From contig NZ_JALPTB010000045.1 in the NCBI RefSeq assembly GCF_023218075.1, positions 1 through 54,709 of the forward strand: 54,709 nt of DNA, read 5' to 3'. Numbering within the stretch: position 1 is the stretch's first letter; each line of letters opens with the position of its first letter. Of this stretch, positions 7,326 to 18,483 are shown piece by piece. Both the position numbers and the translations under genes were made by a program. The stretch comes from Rhodococcus sp. HM1. GTDB taxonomy: Bacteria > Actinomycetota > Actinomycetes > Mycobacteriales > Mycobacteriaceae. The notes beneath the pieces are model-generated. The model was not told where the DNA came from and made no database searches. It saw only the letters and a list, made by a program, of their open reading frames with translations.

Positions 7326-8465
7326 GTGATCATCGATCCGGAGGACACCGCACACCACGCCGAAGTCGCCCGCCCCCACGATTCCCGTCGCGACCCCGAA
7401 CAGATCCGCGCCGACCTGCAGCGGTGGCTCGCCGAACGGGTTCCGGATCCCCGGGTGGACAACGTGCACTCCCCCGACGCGACCGGGATGTCCAGCGAAA
7501 CCCTGCTGTTCGACGCAACCTGGGACGGCCGCACCCACCGGCTCGTGGCGCGCATCGCGCCCGCGGCGACCGCCGTGCCCGTGTTCCCCACCTACGACCT
7601 CGACTCCCAGTTCCGGATCATGCGCGCCGTCGCCGAGCACACCGACGTGCCGGTTCCGGCGGTCCTGTGGTCCGAACCCGACGCCGGTCCGCTCGGCGCC
7701 CCGTTCTTCGTCATGTCCCGCATCGACGGTGTCGTCCCACCGGACGTCATGCCCTACAACTTCGGTTCGTGGGTCACCGAGGCCGACGACGCGCAGCGAG
7801 CCGCGATGCAGGACTCCGCGGTCGGCATTCTCGCCCGTATCCACGAATTACCGCTCGACGCAGTCGATCCCGGCATCGCCGATCTCGACACCCCACCCGA
7901 CGCGACCGCGGCGGTGCGCGCCCACATCGACCGGCAGCGCGCCTACTACGAGTGGACCACACGGACCGGGCCGCGCTCGCCGCTCATCGAACGTGCCTTC
8001 GCGTGGCTCGACGAACACGTACCGGACGATCCGTCCCCGGCCGTGGTGTGCTGGGGCGACGCCCGCATCGGCAACATCCTGTTCGACGACTTCGAGCCCG
8101 TCGCCGTCCTCGACTGGGAACTCGCCACCATCGGTGCCCGCGAGATGGACCTGGCGTGGATGACGTTCCTGCACAGGTTCTTCGAGGACATCGCCGCGGC
8201 GGCGAACCTGCCCGGGCTGCCCGGCTTCCTGCGCCGCGACGACCTCGCCGCCGCGTACGCCGCCCGCACCGGGCACACCCCGCAGCACCTGGACTTCCAC
8301 ACCTGCTACGCCGCACTGCAGCACGCGATCATCATGCTGCGCATCCAGACTCGCGCCGTCCACTTCGGGCAGGCCGAGCAACCCGACGACCCGGACTCGA
8401 TGATCCTGCACCGCGCGACCCTCGAGGCAATGCTCGACGGCACCTACTGGCAAGCCCTGACGTGA
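7326..8465 (+). CDS. APH/choline-kinase-fold phosphotransferase family protein
   Basis: A 379-residue protein of the aminoglycoside phosphotransferase superfamily, in the subgroup related to the kinase domains of ACAD10/11. The catalytic loop reads CWGDARIGN (catalytic Asp D245, Mg-binding Asn N250), and the DFG-equivalent is VLDWELATIG (D263). The residue usually His before Gly-Asp is Trp here. The likely role is phosphorylation of a hydroxyacyl-CoA or similar hydroxylated metabolite, not antibiotic resistance. GGGAGGAG precedes the GTG start at 7326. It forms an operon with the aldehyde dehydrogenase 31 bases downstream. The KstR-like operator in its promoter suggests induction on steroid-related growth. 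Confidence 0.82.
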   Translation: MIIDPEDTAHHAEVARPHDSRRDPEQIRADLQRWLAERVPDPRVDNVHSPDATGMSSETLLFDATWDGRTHRLVARIAPAATAVPVFPTYDLDSQFRIMRAVAEHTDVPVPAVLWSEPDAGPLGAPFFVMSRIDGVVPPDVMPYNFGSWVTEADDAQRAAMQDSAVGILARIHELPLDAVDPGIADLDTPPDATAAVRAHIDRQRAYYEWTTRTGPRSPLIERAFAWLDEHVPDDPSPAVVCWGDARIGNILFDDFEPVAVLDWELATIGAREMDLAWMTFLHRFFEDIAAAANLPGLPGFLRRDDLAAAYAARTGHTPQHLDFHTCYAALQHAIIMLRIQTRAVHFGQAEQPDDPDSMILHRATLEAMLDGTYWQALT

Positions 8466-8496
8466 GTTCGCAGAACAAGTTACGAGGAAGAGGAAC

Positions 8497-9945
8497 ATGA
8501 CCGACTACGACAAGCTCTTCATCGGCGGCCGGTGGGTCGCACCGTCGACGGACGAGAAGCTCGAGGTGTTCTCCCCCGCGACGGAGGAACGCGTCGGCTC
8601 GGTCCCCGTCGCCGGGCCGAAGGACATCGACGCCGCGATCGCGGCGGCGCGCACCGCGTTCGACGACGGGCCGTGGCCCCGCACCTCGCCCGCCGAACGC
8701 GCGCAGGTGATCGCCAAGGCCGCCAAACTGATCGAGGAGCGCTCCGCGGAGATCACCGCGAAGCTCACCGCCGAGATGGGCCAGCCCCCGGCGTCGGTGC
8801 AGATGATGCAGATGACCTCGGCGCTGGGCACGCTGAACTACTACGCGAGCGCCGCCGAGACGTTCCCGTGGGTCGACGAGCGGTCCGGTTCGTTCGGCCG
8901 CACCCGCGTCACCCGCGAGCCCGTCGGTGTGGTCGCCGCGGTCGTCGCGTGGAACGTGCCGCTGTTCCTGGCGGCGAACAAGCTGGGTCCGGCGCTGCTC
9001 GCGGGCTGCTCGGTCGTGCTCAAGCCGGCGCCCGAGGCGCCGTTGACGATCAACATGGTCGCCGAGATCTTCGCCGAGGCCGGCCTGCCCGAGGGTGTGC
9101 TGTCGATCGTGCAGGGCGGCGCCGAGACCGGTGAGTACCTGGTCTCGCACCCCGACATCGACAAGGTCACGTTCACCGGGTCCACCGCGGTCGGCAAGCA
9201 CATCGGTGCGATCGCCGCGCAGAACCTCAAGCGCTGTTCGCTCGAACTCGGCGGCAAGTCCGCCGCGATCGTGCTCGAGGACGCCGATCTCGATTCGACG
9301 ATCGCGATGCTCGTGATGTCCGGCCTGATGAACACCGGGCAGGCGTGCGTCGGCCAGACCCGCATCCTGGCGCCGCGCTCGCGCTACGACGAGGTCGTCG
9401 AGAAGGTCGTCGCGACCGCCGCATTCTTCCCCGTCGGCCTGCCCGACGATCCGGCCGCGCAGCTGGGCCCGCTGATCTCGGCGAAGCAGCGCGACCGCGT
9501 CGAGGGGTACATCGAGCAGGGCAAGAAGGAAGGCGCCCGCCTGGTGCTCGGCGGCGGCCGCCCGGCCGGCATCGAGACCGGCTACTACGTCGAGCCGACC
9601 GTGTTCGCGGACGTCGACAACTCGATGACGATCGCCCGCGAGGAGATCTTCGGTCCGGTGCTGTCCATCCTCCCGTACGACTCGGTCGACGAGGCGATCA
9701 AGATCGCCAACGACTCGGACTACGGCCTGGCCGGTTCGGTGTACACCACCGACATCGAGAAGGGACTCGAGGTCGCCGCGCAGGTCCGCACCGGCACCTA
9801 CGGCATCAACTGGTACGCCTTCGACCCGGGCTCGCCGTTCGGCGGCTACAAGAACTCCGGCATCGGCCGCGAGAACGGCCCCGAGGGTATCGAGGCGTTC
9901 TGCGAGCTCAAGTCCGTGCTCTACCCGCCCGGCTACCAGGGCTGA
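8497..9945 (+). CDS. NAD(P)-dependent aldehyde dehydrogenase (Rv0223c-like)
   Basis: A 482-residue, full-length aldehyde dehydrogenase. It has the coenzyme-binding Rossmann fold (FTGSTAVGKHI), the general-base Glu in LELGGKSA (E250) and the catalytic Cys in GQACVGQ (C284), followed by EEIFGPVL and the C-terminal SPFGGYKNSGIGRE. It oxidises an aldehyde to a carboxylic acid in the cytosol; the substrate is not readable from sequence. GAGGAAGAGGAAC precedes the ATG. It is cotranscribed with the phosphotransferase gene. Its position near the Rv0224c-like methyltransferase matches Rv0223c of M. tuberculosis. Confidence 0.92.
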   Translation: MTDYDKLFIGGRWVAPSTDEKLEVFSPATEERVGSVPVAGPKDIDAAIAAARTAFDDGPWPRTSPAERAQVIAKAAKLIEERSAEITAKLTAEMGQPPASVQMMQMTSALGTLNYYASAAETFPWVDERSGSFGRTRVTREPVGVVAAVVAWNVPLFLAANKLGPALLAGCSVVLKPAPEAPLTINMVAEIFAEAGLPEGVLSIVQGGAETGEYLVSHPDIDKVTFTGSTAVGKHIGAIAAQNLKRCSLELGGKSAAIVLEDADLDSTIAMLVMSGLMNTGQACVGQTRILAPRSRYDEVVEKVVATAAFFPVGLPDDPAAQLGPLISAKQRDRVEGYIEQGKKEGARLVLGGGRPAGIETGYYVEPTVFADVDNSMTIAREEIFGPVLSILPYDSVDEAIKIANDSDYGLAGSVYTTDIEKGLEVAAQVRTGTYGINWYAFDPGSPFGGYKNSGIGRENGPEGIEAFCELKSVLYPPGYQG

Positions 9946-9953
9946 CACGCACA

Positions 9954-9995
9954 ACGAGTGGGGCACCCCGGCCCTGGCCGGGGTGCCCCACTCGT
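9954..9995. terminator. Bidirectional hairpin terminator between aldehyde dehydrogenase gene and katG
   Basis: A perfect 20-base inverted repeat (arms 9954-9973 and 9976-9995) with almost no loop, placed between two convergent stop codons. No strong U-tract follows, as is common in actinobacteria. Confidence 0.85.
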
Positions 9996-10001
9996 GCCGG
10001 T

Positions 10002-12221
<2,220 letters not shown>

Positions 12222-12665
12222 TCACGGTCGTGGCCGTGAAGTCGGCGGAGGAGAACAGTCGGGGCACAGACCCCAGTAAACGACCTCGGCCTCGTCGACG
12301 AGATAGCCGTTCGAGTCCGAAGCGGTCAGGCACGGGGCGGCGCCGACGGCGCAGTCGACGTCGGTGATGGCGCCACACGAGCGGCACACGAGATGGTGAT
12401 GGTTGTCGCCGACCCGCGATTCGTAACGGGCGACCGAACCGGCAGGCTGGATCCGGCGGATCAGACCCGCCTCGGTCAGCGCGTGCAGCACGTCGTAGAC
12501 GGCCTGACGGGACACGTCGGGCAGCACGGTGCGCACCTTCACGAAGATCGTGTCGGTATCGGCGTGGGGGTTCTCGTGCACCGCGTCGAGCACCGCGACC
12601 CGGGGTCGGGTCACGCGTAGCGCTGCGGTACGTAGTTGCTCTACGTACTCCGGCGTAGAGGGCAC
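12222..12665 (-). CDS. furA: FurA, Fur-family repressor of katG
   Basis: A 147-residue Fur-family metalloregulator that is very close to mycobacterial FurA. It has an N-terminal winged helix (LRVTRPRVAVLDAV, LPDVSRQAVYDVLHAL), the metal/dimerisation segment with His-rich VGDNHHHLVCRSCG, and Cys pairs CRSC and CPDC for structural zinc. In mycobacteria FurA represses its own operon with katG and is released by oxidative stress. I chose the GTG at 12665 because the protein then starts in register with mycobacterial FurA (V-P-S-T-P-E-Y-V-E-Q-L). A GTG at 12683 would add 6 residues. A CATAGT hexamer 6 bases before the chosen GTG supports a leaderless start. Confidence 0.93.
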   Translation of the reverse strand: MPSTPEYVEQLRTAALRVTRPRVAVLDAVHENPHADTDTIFVKVRTVLPDVSRQAVYDVLHALTEAGLIRRIQPAGSVARYESRVGDNHHHLVCRSCGAITDVDCAVGAAPCLTASDSNGYLVDEAEVVYWGLCPDCSPPPTSRPRP

Positions 12666-12678
12666 GTCACCACTATGA

Positions 12679-12705
12679 CGCACTTTTCTGGAATGAGTCG
12701 CAAAA
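12679..12705 (-). promoter_or_regulatory. furA-katG promoter with FurA operator
   Basis: An A/T-rich stretch in otherwise GC-rich DNA, containing ATTCCAGAAAAG on the minus strand just upstream of the CATAGT -10-like hexamer. It resembles the AT-rich furA operator of mycobacteria as I remember it, so autoregulation is likely. No footprint can be inferred from sequence alone. Confidence 0.6.
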
Positions 12706-12706
12706 T

Positions 12707-12759
12707 CGGGTGATGGGAATCGACATCCGGTCGGACCGGATACCGATTCCCGTCACCCG
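12707..12759 (-). terminator. Hairpin terminator after cysE
   Basis: 16-base arms 12707-12722 and 12744-12759 pair with one G-T wobble. A 7-base inner stem (12725-12731 with 12735-12741) stacks inside. It lies between the cysE stop and the furA promoter and should insulate them. Confidence 0.75.
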
Positions 12760-12783
12760 AGGAAGGGAGCGGCCGAAGGCGGC

Positions 12784-13368
12784 TCAGATGTACATCGCGG
12801 GATCGATGTAGCTCGTCGGATCGACCAGCGGTTCGTGTTGCTTCTGCGTCCGGGACCGGATCGTCGCGGGGATGCCCGTCGCGATCGAGTCCGGTGGAAC
12901 GTCCCGGGTGACAACGGCGTTCGCCCCGACCGCGCTGTCGTCGCCGATGGTGATCGGGCCGAGCACCTTCGCGCCGGCACCGATCGTGACGCGATGGCCG
13001 ATCGTGGGGTGGCGCTTCTCCTTCGCCATCGACCGACCGCCGAGGGTGACGCCGTGATAGAGCATCACGTCGTCACCGATCTCGGCGGTCTCGCCGATCA
13101 CGACACCCATGCCGTGGTCGATGAAGAACCGGCGGCCGATGGTGGCACCGGGGTGGATCTCGATGCCGGTGAGGAATCGGGTGAACTGCGCGAGGATCCG
13201 GGCCGGACCGCGCAGCGCGGGTTTGCCCCACATCCGGTGCGCGAGCCGATGCGACCAGATCGCGTGCAGTCCCGAGTAGACGATCGCGTTCTCGACGTCA
13301 CTGCGCGCGGCCGGGTCGTGCCCACGCGCAGCGCCGAGATCCTCCCGGAGGGTTCGCAGCAGGTTCAC
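12784..13368 (-). CDS. cysE: Serine O-acetyltransferase CysE
   Basis: A 194-residue left-handed beta-helix acetyltransferase of the short form found in actinobacteria, without the long N-terminal helical domain of the E. coli enzyme. It has the catalytic-site segments [18 protein letters not shown] and [10 protein letters not shown], then hexapeptide repeats ([22 protein letters not shown] is one run, broken by short turns). It makes O-acetylserine from serine and acetyl-CoA for cysteine synthesis. It starts 7 bases after the cysK stop, so the two form a cysKE operon with likely coupled expression. Confidence 0.95.
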   Translation of the reverse strand: MNLLRTLREDLGAARGHDPAARSDVENAIVYSGLHAIWSHRLAHRMWGKPALRGPARILAQFTRFLTGIEIHPGATIGRRFFIDHGMGVVIGETAEIGDDVMLYHGVTLGGRSMAKEKRHPTIGHRVTIGAGAKVLGPITIGDDSAVGANAVVTRDVPPDSIATGIPATIRSRTQKQHEPLVDPTSYIDPAMYI

Positions 13369-13375
13369 CGTGCAC

Positions 13376-14311
13376 TCAGTCCCGGATGTGCTCGAACAGC
13401 GGGGTCGAGATGTAGCGCTCGCCGAAGTCGGGAACGACCACGACGATCAGCTTGCCGGCGTTCTCGGGACGCTTCGCGACCTCGAGTGCCGCCCACACGT
13501 TCGCACCGGCGGAGATGCCGCCGAGGATGCCCTCGTCGGTGCCGAGACGACGCGCGACGTCGATCGCGTCGTCGAACTTGACGTCGATGATCTCGTCGTA
13601 GATCTCGCGGTCGAGGACCTCGGGCACGAAGTTCGCGCCGATGCCCTGGATCTTGTGGGGGCCGGGCTCGCCGCCGGTGAGGATCGGGGAGTCCGCGGGC
13701 TCGACACCGATGATCTTCACGCCGGGCTTGCGGGACTTGAGGTTGCGGCCGACACCGGTGAGGGTGCCGCCGGTGCCGATACCCGCGACGAAGATGTCGA
13801 TCTCGCCGGCGGTGTCCTCCCAGACCTCTTCACCGGTGGTGCGCTCGTGGATCTCGGGGTTGGCCGGGTTGCCGAACTGGCGCGCGAGGATCGCGTTCTC
13901 GGTGTTCGCCACGATCTCCTCGGCCTTCGTGACCGCGCCCTTCATGCCCTCGGCGCCCGGGGTGAGGACGATCTCGGCGCCGTAGGCGCGGAGCATGACG
14001 CGACGCTCGGTCGACATCGTCTCCGGCATCGTCAGGATGACCTTGTAGCCGCGAGCGGCGCCGACCATCGCGAGGGCGATGCCGGTGTTGCCGCTGGTGC
14101 CCTCGACGATCGTGCCGCCGGGCTTCAGCTCACCGGACTTCTCGGCGGCGTCGATGATCGCGACACCGATCCGGTCCTTGACGCTGTTGGCCGGGTTGTA
14201 GAACTCGAGTTTGGCCGCGACGGTCGCGCCGAGACCGTCGGTCAGCCGGTTGAGCTTGACGATGGGGGTGCGCCCCACCAACTCGGTGACATTGTTGTAG
14301 ATCCCGCTCAT
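13376..14311 (-). CDS. cysK: O-acetylserine sulfhydrylase (cysteine synthase A)
   Basis: A 311-residue PLP-dependent enzyme of fold type II. The Schiff-base lysine is K45 ([11 protein letters not shown]), the substrate loop is GTSGNTG, the PLP-phosphate loop is [10 protein letters not shown], and GISAGAN lies near the C-terminus. It converts O-acetylserine and sulfide to cysteine. The ATG at 14311 is preceded by GGAGGAGGACC, a strong ribosome-binding site. It is first in the operon with cysE. CysK and CysE commonly form a complex through the CysE C-terminus, and the CysE here ends with Ile, which that interaction needs. Confidence 0.95.
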   Translation of the reverse strand: MSGIYNNVTELVGRTPIVKLNRLTDGLGATVAAKLEFYNPANSVKDRIGVAIIDAAEKSGELKPGGTIVEGTSGNTGIALAMVGAARGYKVILTMPETMSTERRVMLRAYGAEIVLTPGAEGMKGAVTKAEEIVANTENAILARQFGNPANPEIHERTTGEEVWEDTAGEIDIFVAGIGTGGTLTGVGRNLKSRKPGVKIIGVEPADSPILTGGEPGPHKIQGIGANFVPEVLDREIYDEIIDVKFDDAIDVARRLGTDEGILGGISAGANVWAALEVAKRPENAGKLIVVVVPDFGERYISTPLFEHIRD

Positions 14312-14481
14312 AGCTGGTCCTCCTCCCGGCCGTCGAGCGACCGGCTGTCGTGTGCGATGCACCTATTGCACCATCCGGTCCCGGGTCCGCTTCACCTGGG
14401 GAGTTCGAATCACCGTGAGCAAAAGTCTACGCAGGTCAGAGCGCCGTGATTCCCGCTGCCGCAGGTAGGTGCCGGAAACGG

Positions 14482-14515
14482 GGAAGGCCGCCCCGGCGAA
14501 TCGGGGCGGCCTTCC
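14482..14515 (-). terminator. pckG terminator hairpin
   Basis: Perfect 14-base arms (14482-14495 and 14502-14515) with a 6-base loop, 14 bases beyond the pckG stop codon. Confidence 0.85.
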
Positions 14516-14529
14516 GTAGACGTGCGATG

Positions 14530-16362
14530 TCAGCCGAGGCGCTGCTTGAGTGCCTCGAACTCGTCGCGGATGCCCGAGGGCACCTTCTCGCCGAGGAACT
14601 CGAACCACTCTGCGATGCCCTCGATCTCGGCCTTCCACTCGTCGACGTCGACCTTCAGGGCCTCGTCGACGTCGGCGGGATCGACGTCCAGGCCGTCGAG
14701 CGTGAGGTCGGCGGCGGTCGGGACGTACCCGATCGGGGTGGTCTGCGCGTCGGCCTTGTGCTCGATGCGGTCGACGATCCACTTCAGCACGCGCGAGTTC
14801 TCGCCGAAGCCCGGCCACAGGAAGCGGCCGTCCTCGCCGCGACGGAACCAGTTCACGTAGAAGATCTTCGGCAGCTTCGCCGAGTCGGCGTTCTTGCCGA
14901 GCGTGATCCAGTGGGCGAGGTAGTCGCCGGCGTTGTAGCCGAGGAACGGCAGCATCGCCATCGGGTCGCGACGGACGTTGCCGACCTTGCCCTCGGCCGC
15001 GGCGGTCTGCTCGGACGACAGCGTCGCACCGAGGAAGGTGCCGTGCTGCCAGTCGAAGGACTCGCTGACCAGCGGAACCGTCGTCTTGCGGCGGCCACCG
15101 AACAGGATCGCGGAGATCGGCACACCCTGCGGGTCGTCCCACTCGGGCGCGAGGATCGGGCACTGCGACATCGGGGTGCAGTACCGCGAGTTCGGGTGCG
15201 CGGCGTTGGTGCCGGACTCGGGGGTCCAGTCGTTGCCCAGCCAGTCGGTCAGGTGCGCCGGCTTCTCGCCGCCGATGCCCTCCCACCAGATGTCGCCGTC
15301 GTCGGTCTTCGCGACGTTGGTGTAGATGGTGTTGCCGGCCTCGATGGTCGCCATCGCGTTCGGGTTCGAATCCGCGCTGGTGCCCGGTGCGACGCCGAAG
15401 AAGCCGAACTCGGGGTTCACGGCGTACAGGCGGCCGTCCTCACCGAAACGCATCCACGCGATGTCGTCGCCGAGGGTCTCGGCACGCCAGCCCGGGATGG
15501 TCGGCTGGATCATCGCGAGGTTGGTCTTGCCACACGCGGACGGGAACGCCGCCGCGATGTAGTAGGCCTTGTCCTCGGGCGAGATCAGCTTGAGGATCAG
15601 CATGTGCTCGGCGAGCCAGCCCTCGTCGTGGGCCATCGCCGACGCGATACGCAGCGAGTAGCACTTCTTGCCGAGCAGAGCGTTGCCGCCGTAGCCGGAA
15701 CCGAAGCTCCAGATCTCGCGGTCCTCGGGGAAGTGGGTGATGTACTTGGTGTCGCTGCACGGCCACGGCACATCCTTCTGGCCGGGTTCGAGCGGCGCGC
15801 CGACCGAGTGCAGAGCCTTCACGAACGGGCGGTCCGTGCCCAGCTTCTCGAGGGCGGCGGTACCCATGCGGGTCATGATGCGCATCGACACGACCACGTA
15901 CTCGGAGTCGGTGAGCTCCACACCGAGCTTCGGGTCCTCGGCGCCGAGGGGACCCATGCAGAACGGCACGACGTAGAGCGTGCGGCCGCGCATGCTGCCG
16001 CGGTACAGCTCGGTCATGGTGGCGCGCATCTCGTCCGGGTCGACCCAGTTGTTCGTCGGACCGGCGTCGATCTCGTTCTTCGAGCAGATGAAGGTGCGGG
16101 ACTCGACGCGCGCGACGTCCGACGGATCGGAGCTGGCGAGGAACGAGTTCGGCTTCTTCTCGTCGTTCAGGCGCGTGAACGTCCCGGCCTCCACCAGCTG
16201 GGTGGTCAGCCGATCCCATTCCTCGTCGGAACCGTCGGCCCAGACAACGCGATCCGGCTCGGTGAGCTCGGCAATCTCCTGGACCCAGGCAAGCAACTCG
16301 GCGTGCTGGGTCGGGGGCTTGTCGTCGGTTCCGTTGAGACCGGGAATGGTCGCTGAGGTCAT
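14530..16362 (-). CDS. pckG: GTP-dependent phosphoenolpyruvate carboxykinase
   Basis: A 610-residue GTP-class PEP carboxykinase. It has the P-loop [13 protein letters not shown] with the hyper-reactive Cys C277 typical of the GTP-dependent class, and the guanine-side segment [22 protein letters not shown]. It interconverts oxaloacetate and PEP with GTP, the main gluconeogenic step during growth on acids and lipids. I chose the ATG at 16362 because AGGAG lies 7 bases upstream and the next residues (T-S-A-T-I-P-G-L) match the mycobacterial start. A TACATT hexamer at 16414-16419 (minus) is a candidate -10. In M. tuberculosis the same gene (Rv0211) also lies close to trmB and mmpL3. Confidence 0.96.
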   Translation of the reverse strand: MTSATIPGLNGTDDKPPTQHAELLAWVQEIAELTEPDRVVWADGSDEEWDRLTTQLVEAGTFTRLNDEKKPNSFLASSDPSDVARVESRTFICSKNEIDAGPTNNWVDPDEMRATMTELYRGSMRGRTLYVVPFCMGPLGAEDPKLGVELTDSEYVVVSMRIMTRMGTAALEKLGTDRPFVKALHSVGAPLEPGQKDVPWPCSDTKYITHFPEDREIWSFGSGYGGNALLGKKCYSLRIASAMAHDEGWLAEHMLILKLISPEDKAYYIAAAFPSACGKTNLAMIQPTIPGWRAETLGDDIAWMRFGEDGRLYAVNPEFGFFGVAPGTSADSNPNAMATIEAGNTIYTNVAKTDDGDIWWEGIGGEKPAHLTDWLGNDWTPESGTNAAHPNSRYCTPMSQCPILAPEWDDPQGVPISAILFGGRRKTTVPLVSESFDWQHGTFLGATLSSEQTAAAEGKVGNVRRDPMAMLPFLGYNAGDYLAHWITLGKNADSAKLPKIFYVNWFRRGEDGRFLWPGFGENSRVLKWIVDRIEHKADAQTTPIGYVPTAADLTLDGLDVDPADVDEALKVDVDEWKAEIEGIAEWFEFLGEKVPSGIRDEFEALKQRLG

Positions 16363-16413
16363 CAAACTCTCCTGGGGTGTGCCCGGAACCGGATCCAGCC
16401 TCCGACCTGCACA

Positions 16414-16419
16414 AATGTA
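16414..16419 (-). promoter_or_regulatory. Candidate -10 of pckG
   Basis: TACATT on the minus strand, about 50 bases before the ATG. No clear -35 is present. Confidence 0.35.
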
Positions 16420-16506
16420 CGCAGAAACCAGTGGCGGACCCGAGATTCCCCTCTCGGCAGGGGTACCACCCGCTTACCACCGTGGCCGAACGGAGGAAAC
16501 GAGCGC

Positions 16507-16544
16507 CGGAAGTCCTATTCATAGAGGTTAACGCCGGACTTCCG
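16507..16544. repeat. Inverted repeat, 9-base arms, between pckG and the Asp-loop gene
   Basis: Arms 16507-16515 and 16536-16544 are perfect reverse complements around a 20-base loop. It lies in the 276-base gap between the pckG start and the 16639 stop, about 95 bases beyond that stop. It could be a terminator or a regulator site. Nothing else was recognised in this gap besides the pckG promoter. Confidence 0.5.
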
Positions 16545-16638
16545 ATCGGGGGGAATCGGGTCCGGTCGGAAATGTCACAGAAACGATTCAGAGGGCGCAT
16601 CCTACCGAAACCGTCGTAGTCCGGCCGAGCGATTCATC

Positions 16639-16962
16639 TCACTCGACGCCCAGCCTTCCGGCGTCCACACGCAGCCAACGCGGTGTGCCGTCGGGCTCGC
16701 GATGGAACTCCCACACCCCGAACTCGCCGTCGTCGGCGATCGCGGTGAGCCGGTCGGTGCTGCCGTCGGCGTCGAGGTCCGTGGCGACGACCAGCGCAGA
16801 CGGCGACGACCACGTGACCGTGTCGAACGCGCCGTCGCCGTCGAGGTCCACGGACGGATCGGCGGCGTCGGCCAGCGCGGCGGCGGAAACCGGGTCGAAC
16901 GACGCGCCCGAGGCGAAACCCTCGGGCTCGGGCAGCGAATCGGGAATCGGGTAGGTCTCCAC
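16639..16962 (-). CDS. Small acidic protein with two DxDxDG loops, function unknown
   Basis: A 107-residue acidic protein with no signal peptide or membrane span. Two copies of an Asp-rich calcium-loop-like motif are visible: D39-L-D-G-D-G followed by AFDTVTW, and D62-L-D-A-D-G followed by STDRLTAI. Such repeats resemble single blades of FG-GAP or EF-hand-like domains. I do not recognise a characterised family; actinobacterial DUF6802-type proteins are a possible match from memory. The GTG start is well supported by GAGGAGG 7 bases upstream. It lies 93 bases downstream of the GTPase-like gene on the same strand, with tandem repeats in the gap. Confidence 0.7.
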   Translation of the reverse strand: METYPIPDSLPEPEGFASGASFDPVSAAALADAADPSVDLDGDGAFDTVTWSSPSALVVATDLDADGSTDRLTAIADDGEFGVWEFHREPDGTPRWLRVDAGRLGVE

Positions 16963-16994
16963 CTGTGTGCCTCCTCGAACGGTCGCATCTACAT

Positions 16995-17060
16995 GTTTCG
17001 GGGTTCTCCGCACCCGTGGTTTCGGGGTTCTCCGCACCCGTGTGTTTCCGGGTTCTCACA
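16995..17060. repeat. 24-base tandem direct repeat, 2 full copies and a degenerate third
   Basis: Two identical units at 16995-17018 and 17019-17042 are followed by a partial copy with one base change from 17044, which ends against the stop codon of the GTPase-like gene. All copies lie between that gene and the small Asp-loop gene. Confidence 0.85.
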
Positions 17061-18483
17061 GGATTGGACGCGCCGACGTCACCCGCGGTTCCCCCGGACG
17101 GGCCGGCGTCGGACGGTCCAGCACCGCCAGATCCCGCCGGCACGCCTCGATGCGGGCATTGCGTTCCCCGAGATGCCGGCGCAGTTCCTCGTCGATCGCG
17201 GTGACCCGGTCGTGCAGGGACGACACCCGGGCGGCGTGTTCCGCCGCGGCGGTCGCGGCGGCCCGGGCCTCGGCGTCGACGATCCTGGTGAGCACCCAGG
17301 CGTCCAGATCGGCGCGGATCTCGGTGAGCTCGTCGGTCACCCACCGGCGCGCGCGGTCCCGGGCGGCGAGTCGTCGGCGGGCCCGGACGAGCCACCACGC
17401 CGCGCCCACGCCCCCGGCGACGGTGACGGGCACCGCCGCCAGGTGCCCGGCAGGCAGGGCGTCGAACGGCAGGGCCGCCAACCGGCCCAGCCCGGCCCCT
17501 GCGGAGGCGCCGAGCACCACGGTGAGCCGGTCCTCGATCGTCCCGGTGGTCGGCGACATCGGCGCGGCGGTCCTCCGCGGCACGGTGTCCGATGCGCCCG
17601 GCACGGCGTCGCTCTCCCCCAGCCGGGCGACGACGACGGCCGACACCCGGGCATTCAGTGTTCCCACCGCCGCGTCGAGCAGTTCCGGGGCGCGCATCGG
17701 GTCGGCGTCCACGGCCTCGCGCACCGCGGCGGCGGTGGACCGCACGCTCGCGGCGACCTCCTGCAGCAGTTCGAGCCGGGCCCGCTGCAGGGCACTGCGG
17801 CCGCGACCGCCCGGATCCGCGGGAGCCGCCGCCTGCTGCACGAGCCGGGTGCGCTCGGCGCGTAGCGCTGCGCCGTCGTCCGCGCGCAGGTCGTCGATGG
17901 TCTCGGTGATCATCGTGCGGGTCCGGGCGATCTCCGCGGACCGAGCGACGGTCGTGGTGGGCGCGGCCGCGGCGGCCCGCAGCATCTCGAGCAGGTCGAC
18001 GATGCCCGATTCGAGCCGCAGCACGTGCCCGGCGTCGCCTCCCAGCTCCCGGGCGCGAGCCGCGGCAGTCGTGGCGACCGGCACGATCGTCCCGTCGAAC
18101 CGGCCGGCGTGCCGCCGGAGCAGCGCGACATCGGTGTCGAGAACACGCCGCCACCCCGGGCAGCGGTCGATACCGGTCAGTGCGCACACCACGCGTGTGG
18201 CCCCCTGGGCGGCGGCCTCGAGCACGTCCAGTTCGGTGCGGCCGACGAACGCGGACGCCTCGAGCACCATGAGCACGACCGGGGCGGATCCCTCGCGCAC
18301 GAACTGGACGTCCTCTCCCCCGGAGGCCCCACGGAGCTCGCCGAGTTCCGCGACGAGCTCGTCCTCCCCCGAGCCGGGAACCGCCGCGACCCGGACCCGC
18401 GGCGCGGGCGGATCGCCGTGCAGGCGCGCCCAGCCCTCGGGATTCCAGCGGCGCAGCACGTCGTCGACGGCCGGCTCCGTCAC
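17056..18483 (-). CDS. Dynamin-like/GTPase-related membrane-associated protein, degenerate
   Basis: A 475-residue protein of unknown function. The N-terminal ~150 residues look like a worn GTPase domain: VRVAAVPGSGEDEL sits where a P-loop would be but lacks the GKS/T lysine, and ALTGID resembles a G4 motif. A long Ala/Arg/Glu-rich helical region (residues ~160-300) follows, then a hydrophobic hairpin (residues ~330-370), then a further coiled helical tail. This architecture recalls bacterial dynamin-like proteins, but the lost P-loop makes GTP hydrolysis doubtful. Its ATG overlaps the upstream gene stop (ATGA, 18480-18483). Position between pckG and trmB suggests relation to Rv0209/Rv0210, by context only. 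Confidence 0.6.
   Translation of the reverse strand: MTEPAVDDVLRRWNPEGWARLHGDPPAPRVRVAAVPGSGEDELVAELGELRGASGGEDVQFVREGSAPVVLMVLEASAFVGRTELDVLEAAAQGATRVVCALTGIDRCPGWRRVLDTDVALLRRHAGRFDGTIVPVATTAAARARELGGDAGHVLRLESGIVDLLEMLRAAAAAPTTTVARSAEIARTRTMITETIDDLRADDGAALRAERTRLVQQAAAPADPGGRGRSALQRARLELLQEVAASVRSTAAAVREAVDADPMRAPELLDAAVGTLNARVSAVVVARLGESDAVPGASDTVPRRTAAPMSPTTGTIEDRLTVVLGASAGAGLGRLAALPFDALPAGHLAAVPVTVAGGVGAAWWLVRARRRLAARDRARRWVTDELTEIRADLDAWVLTRIVDAEARAAATAAAEHAARVSSLHDRVTAIDEELRRHLGERNARIEACRRDLAVLDRPTPARPGEPRVTSARPIL

Noticed and set aside
7326..8465. Antibiotic (aminoglycoside) resistance gene
   Set aside because: The APH fold here belongs to the ACAD10/11-kinase-like subgroup and sits in a catabolic operon; nothing points to aminoglycosides.
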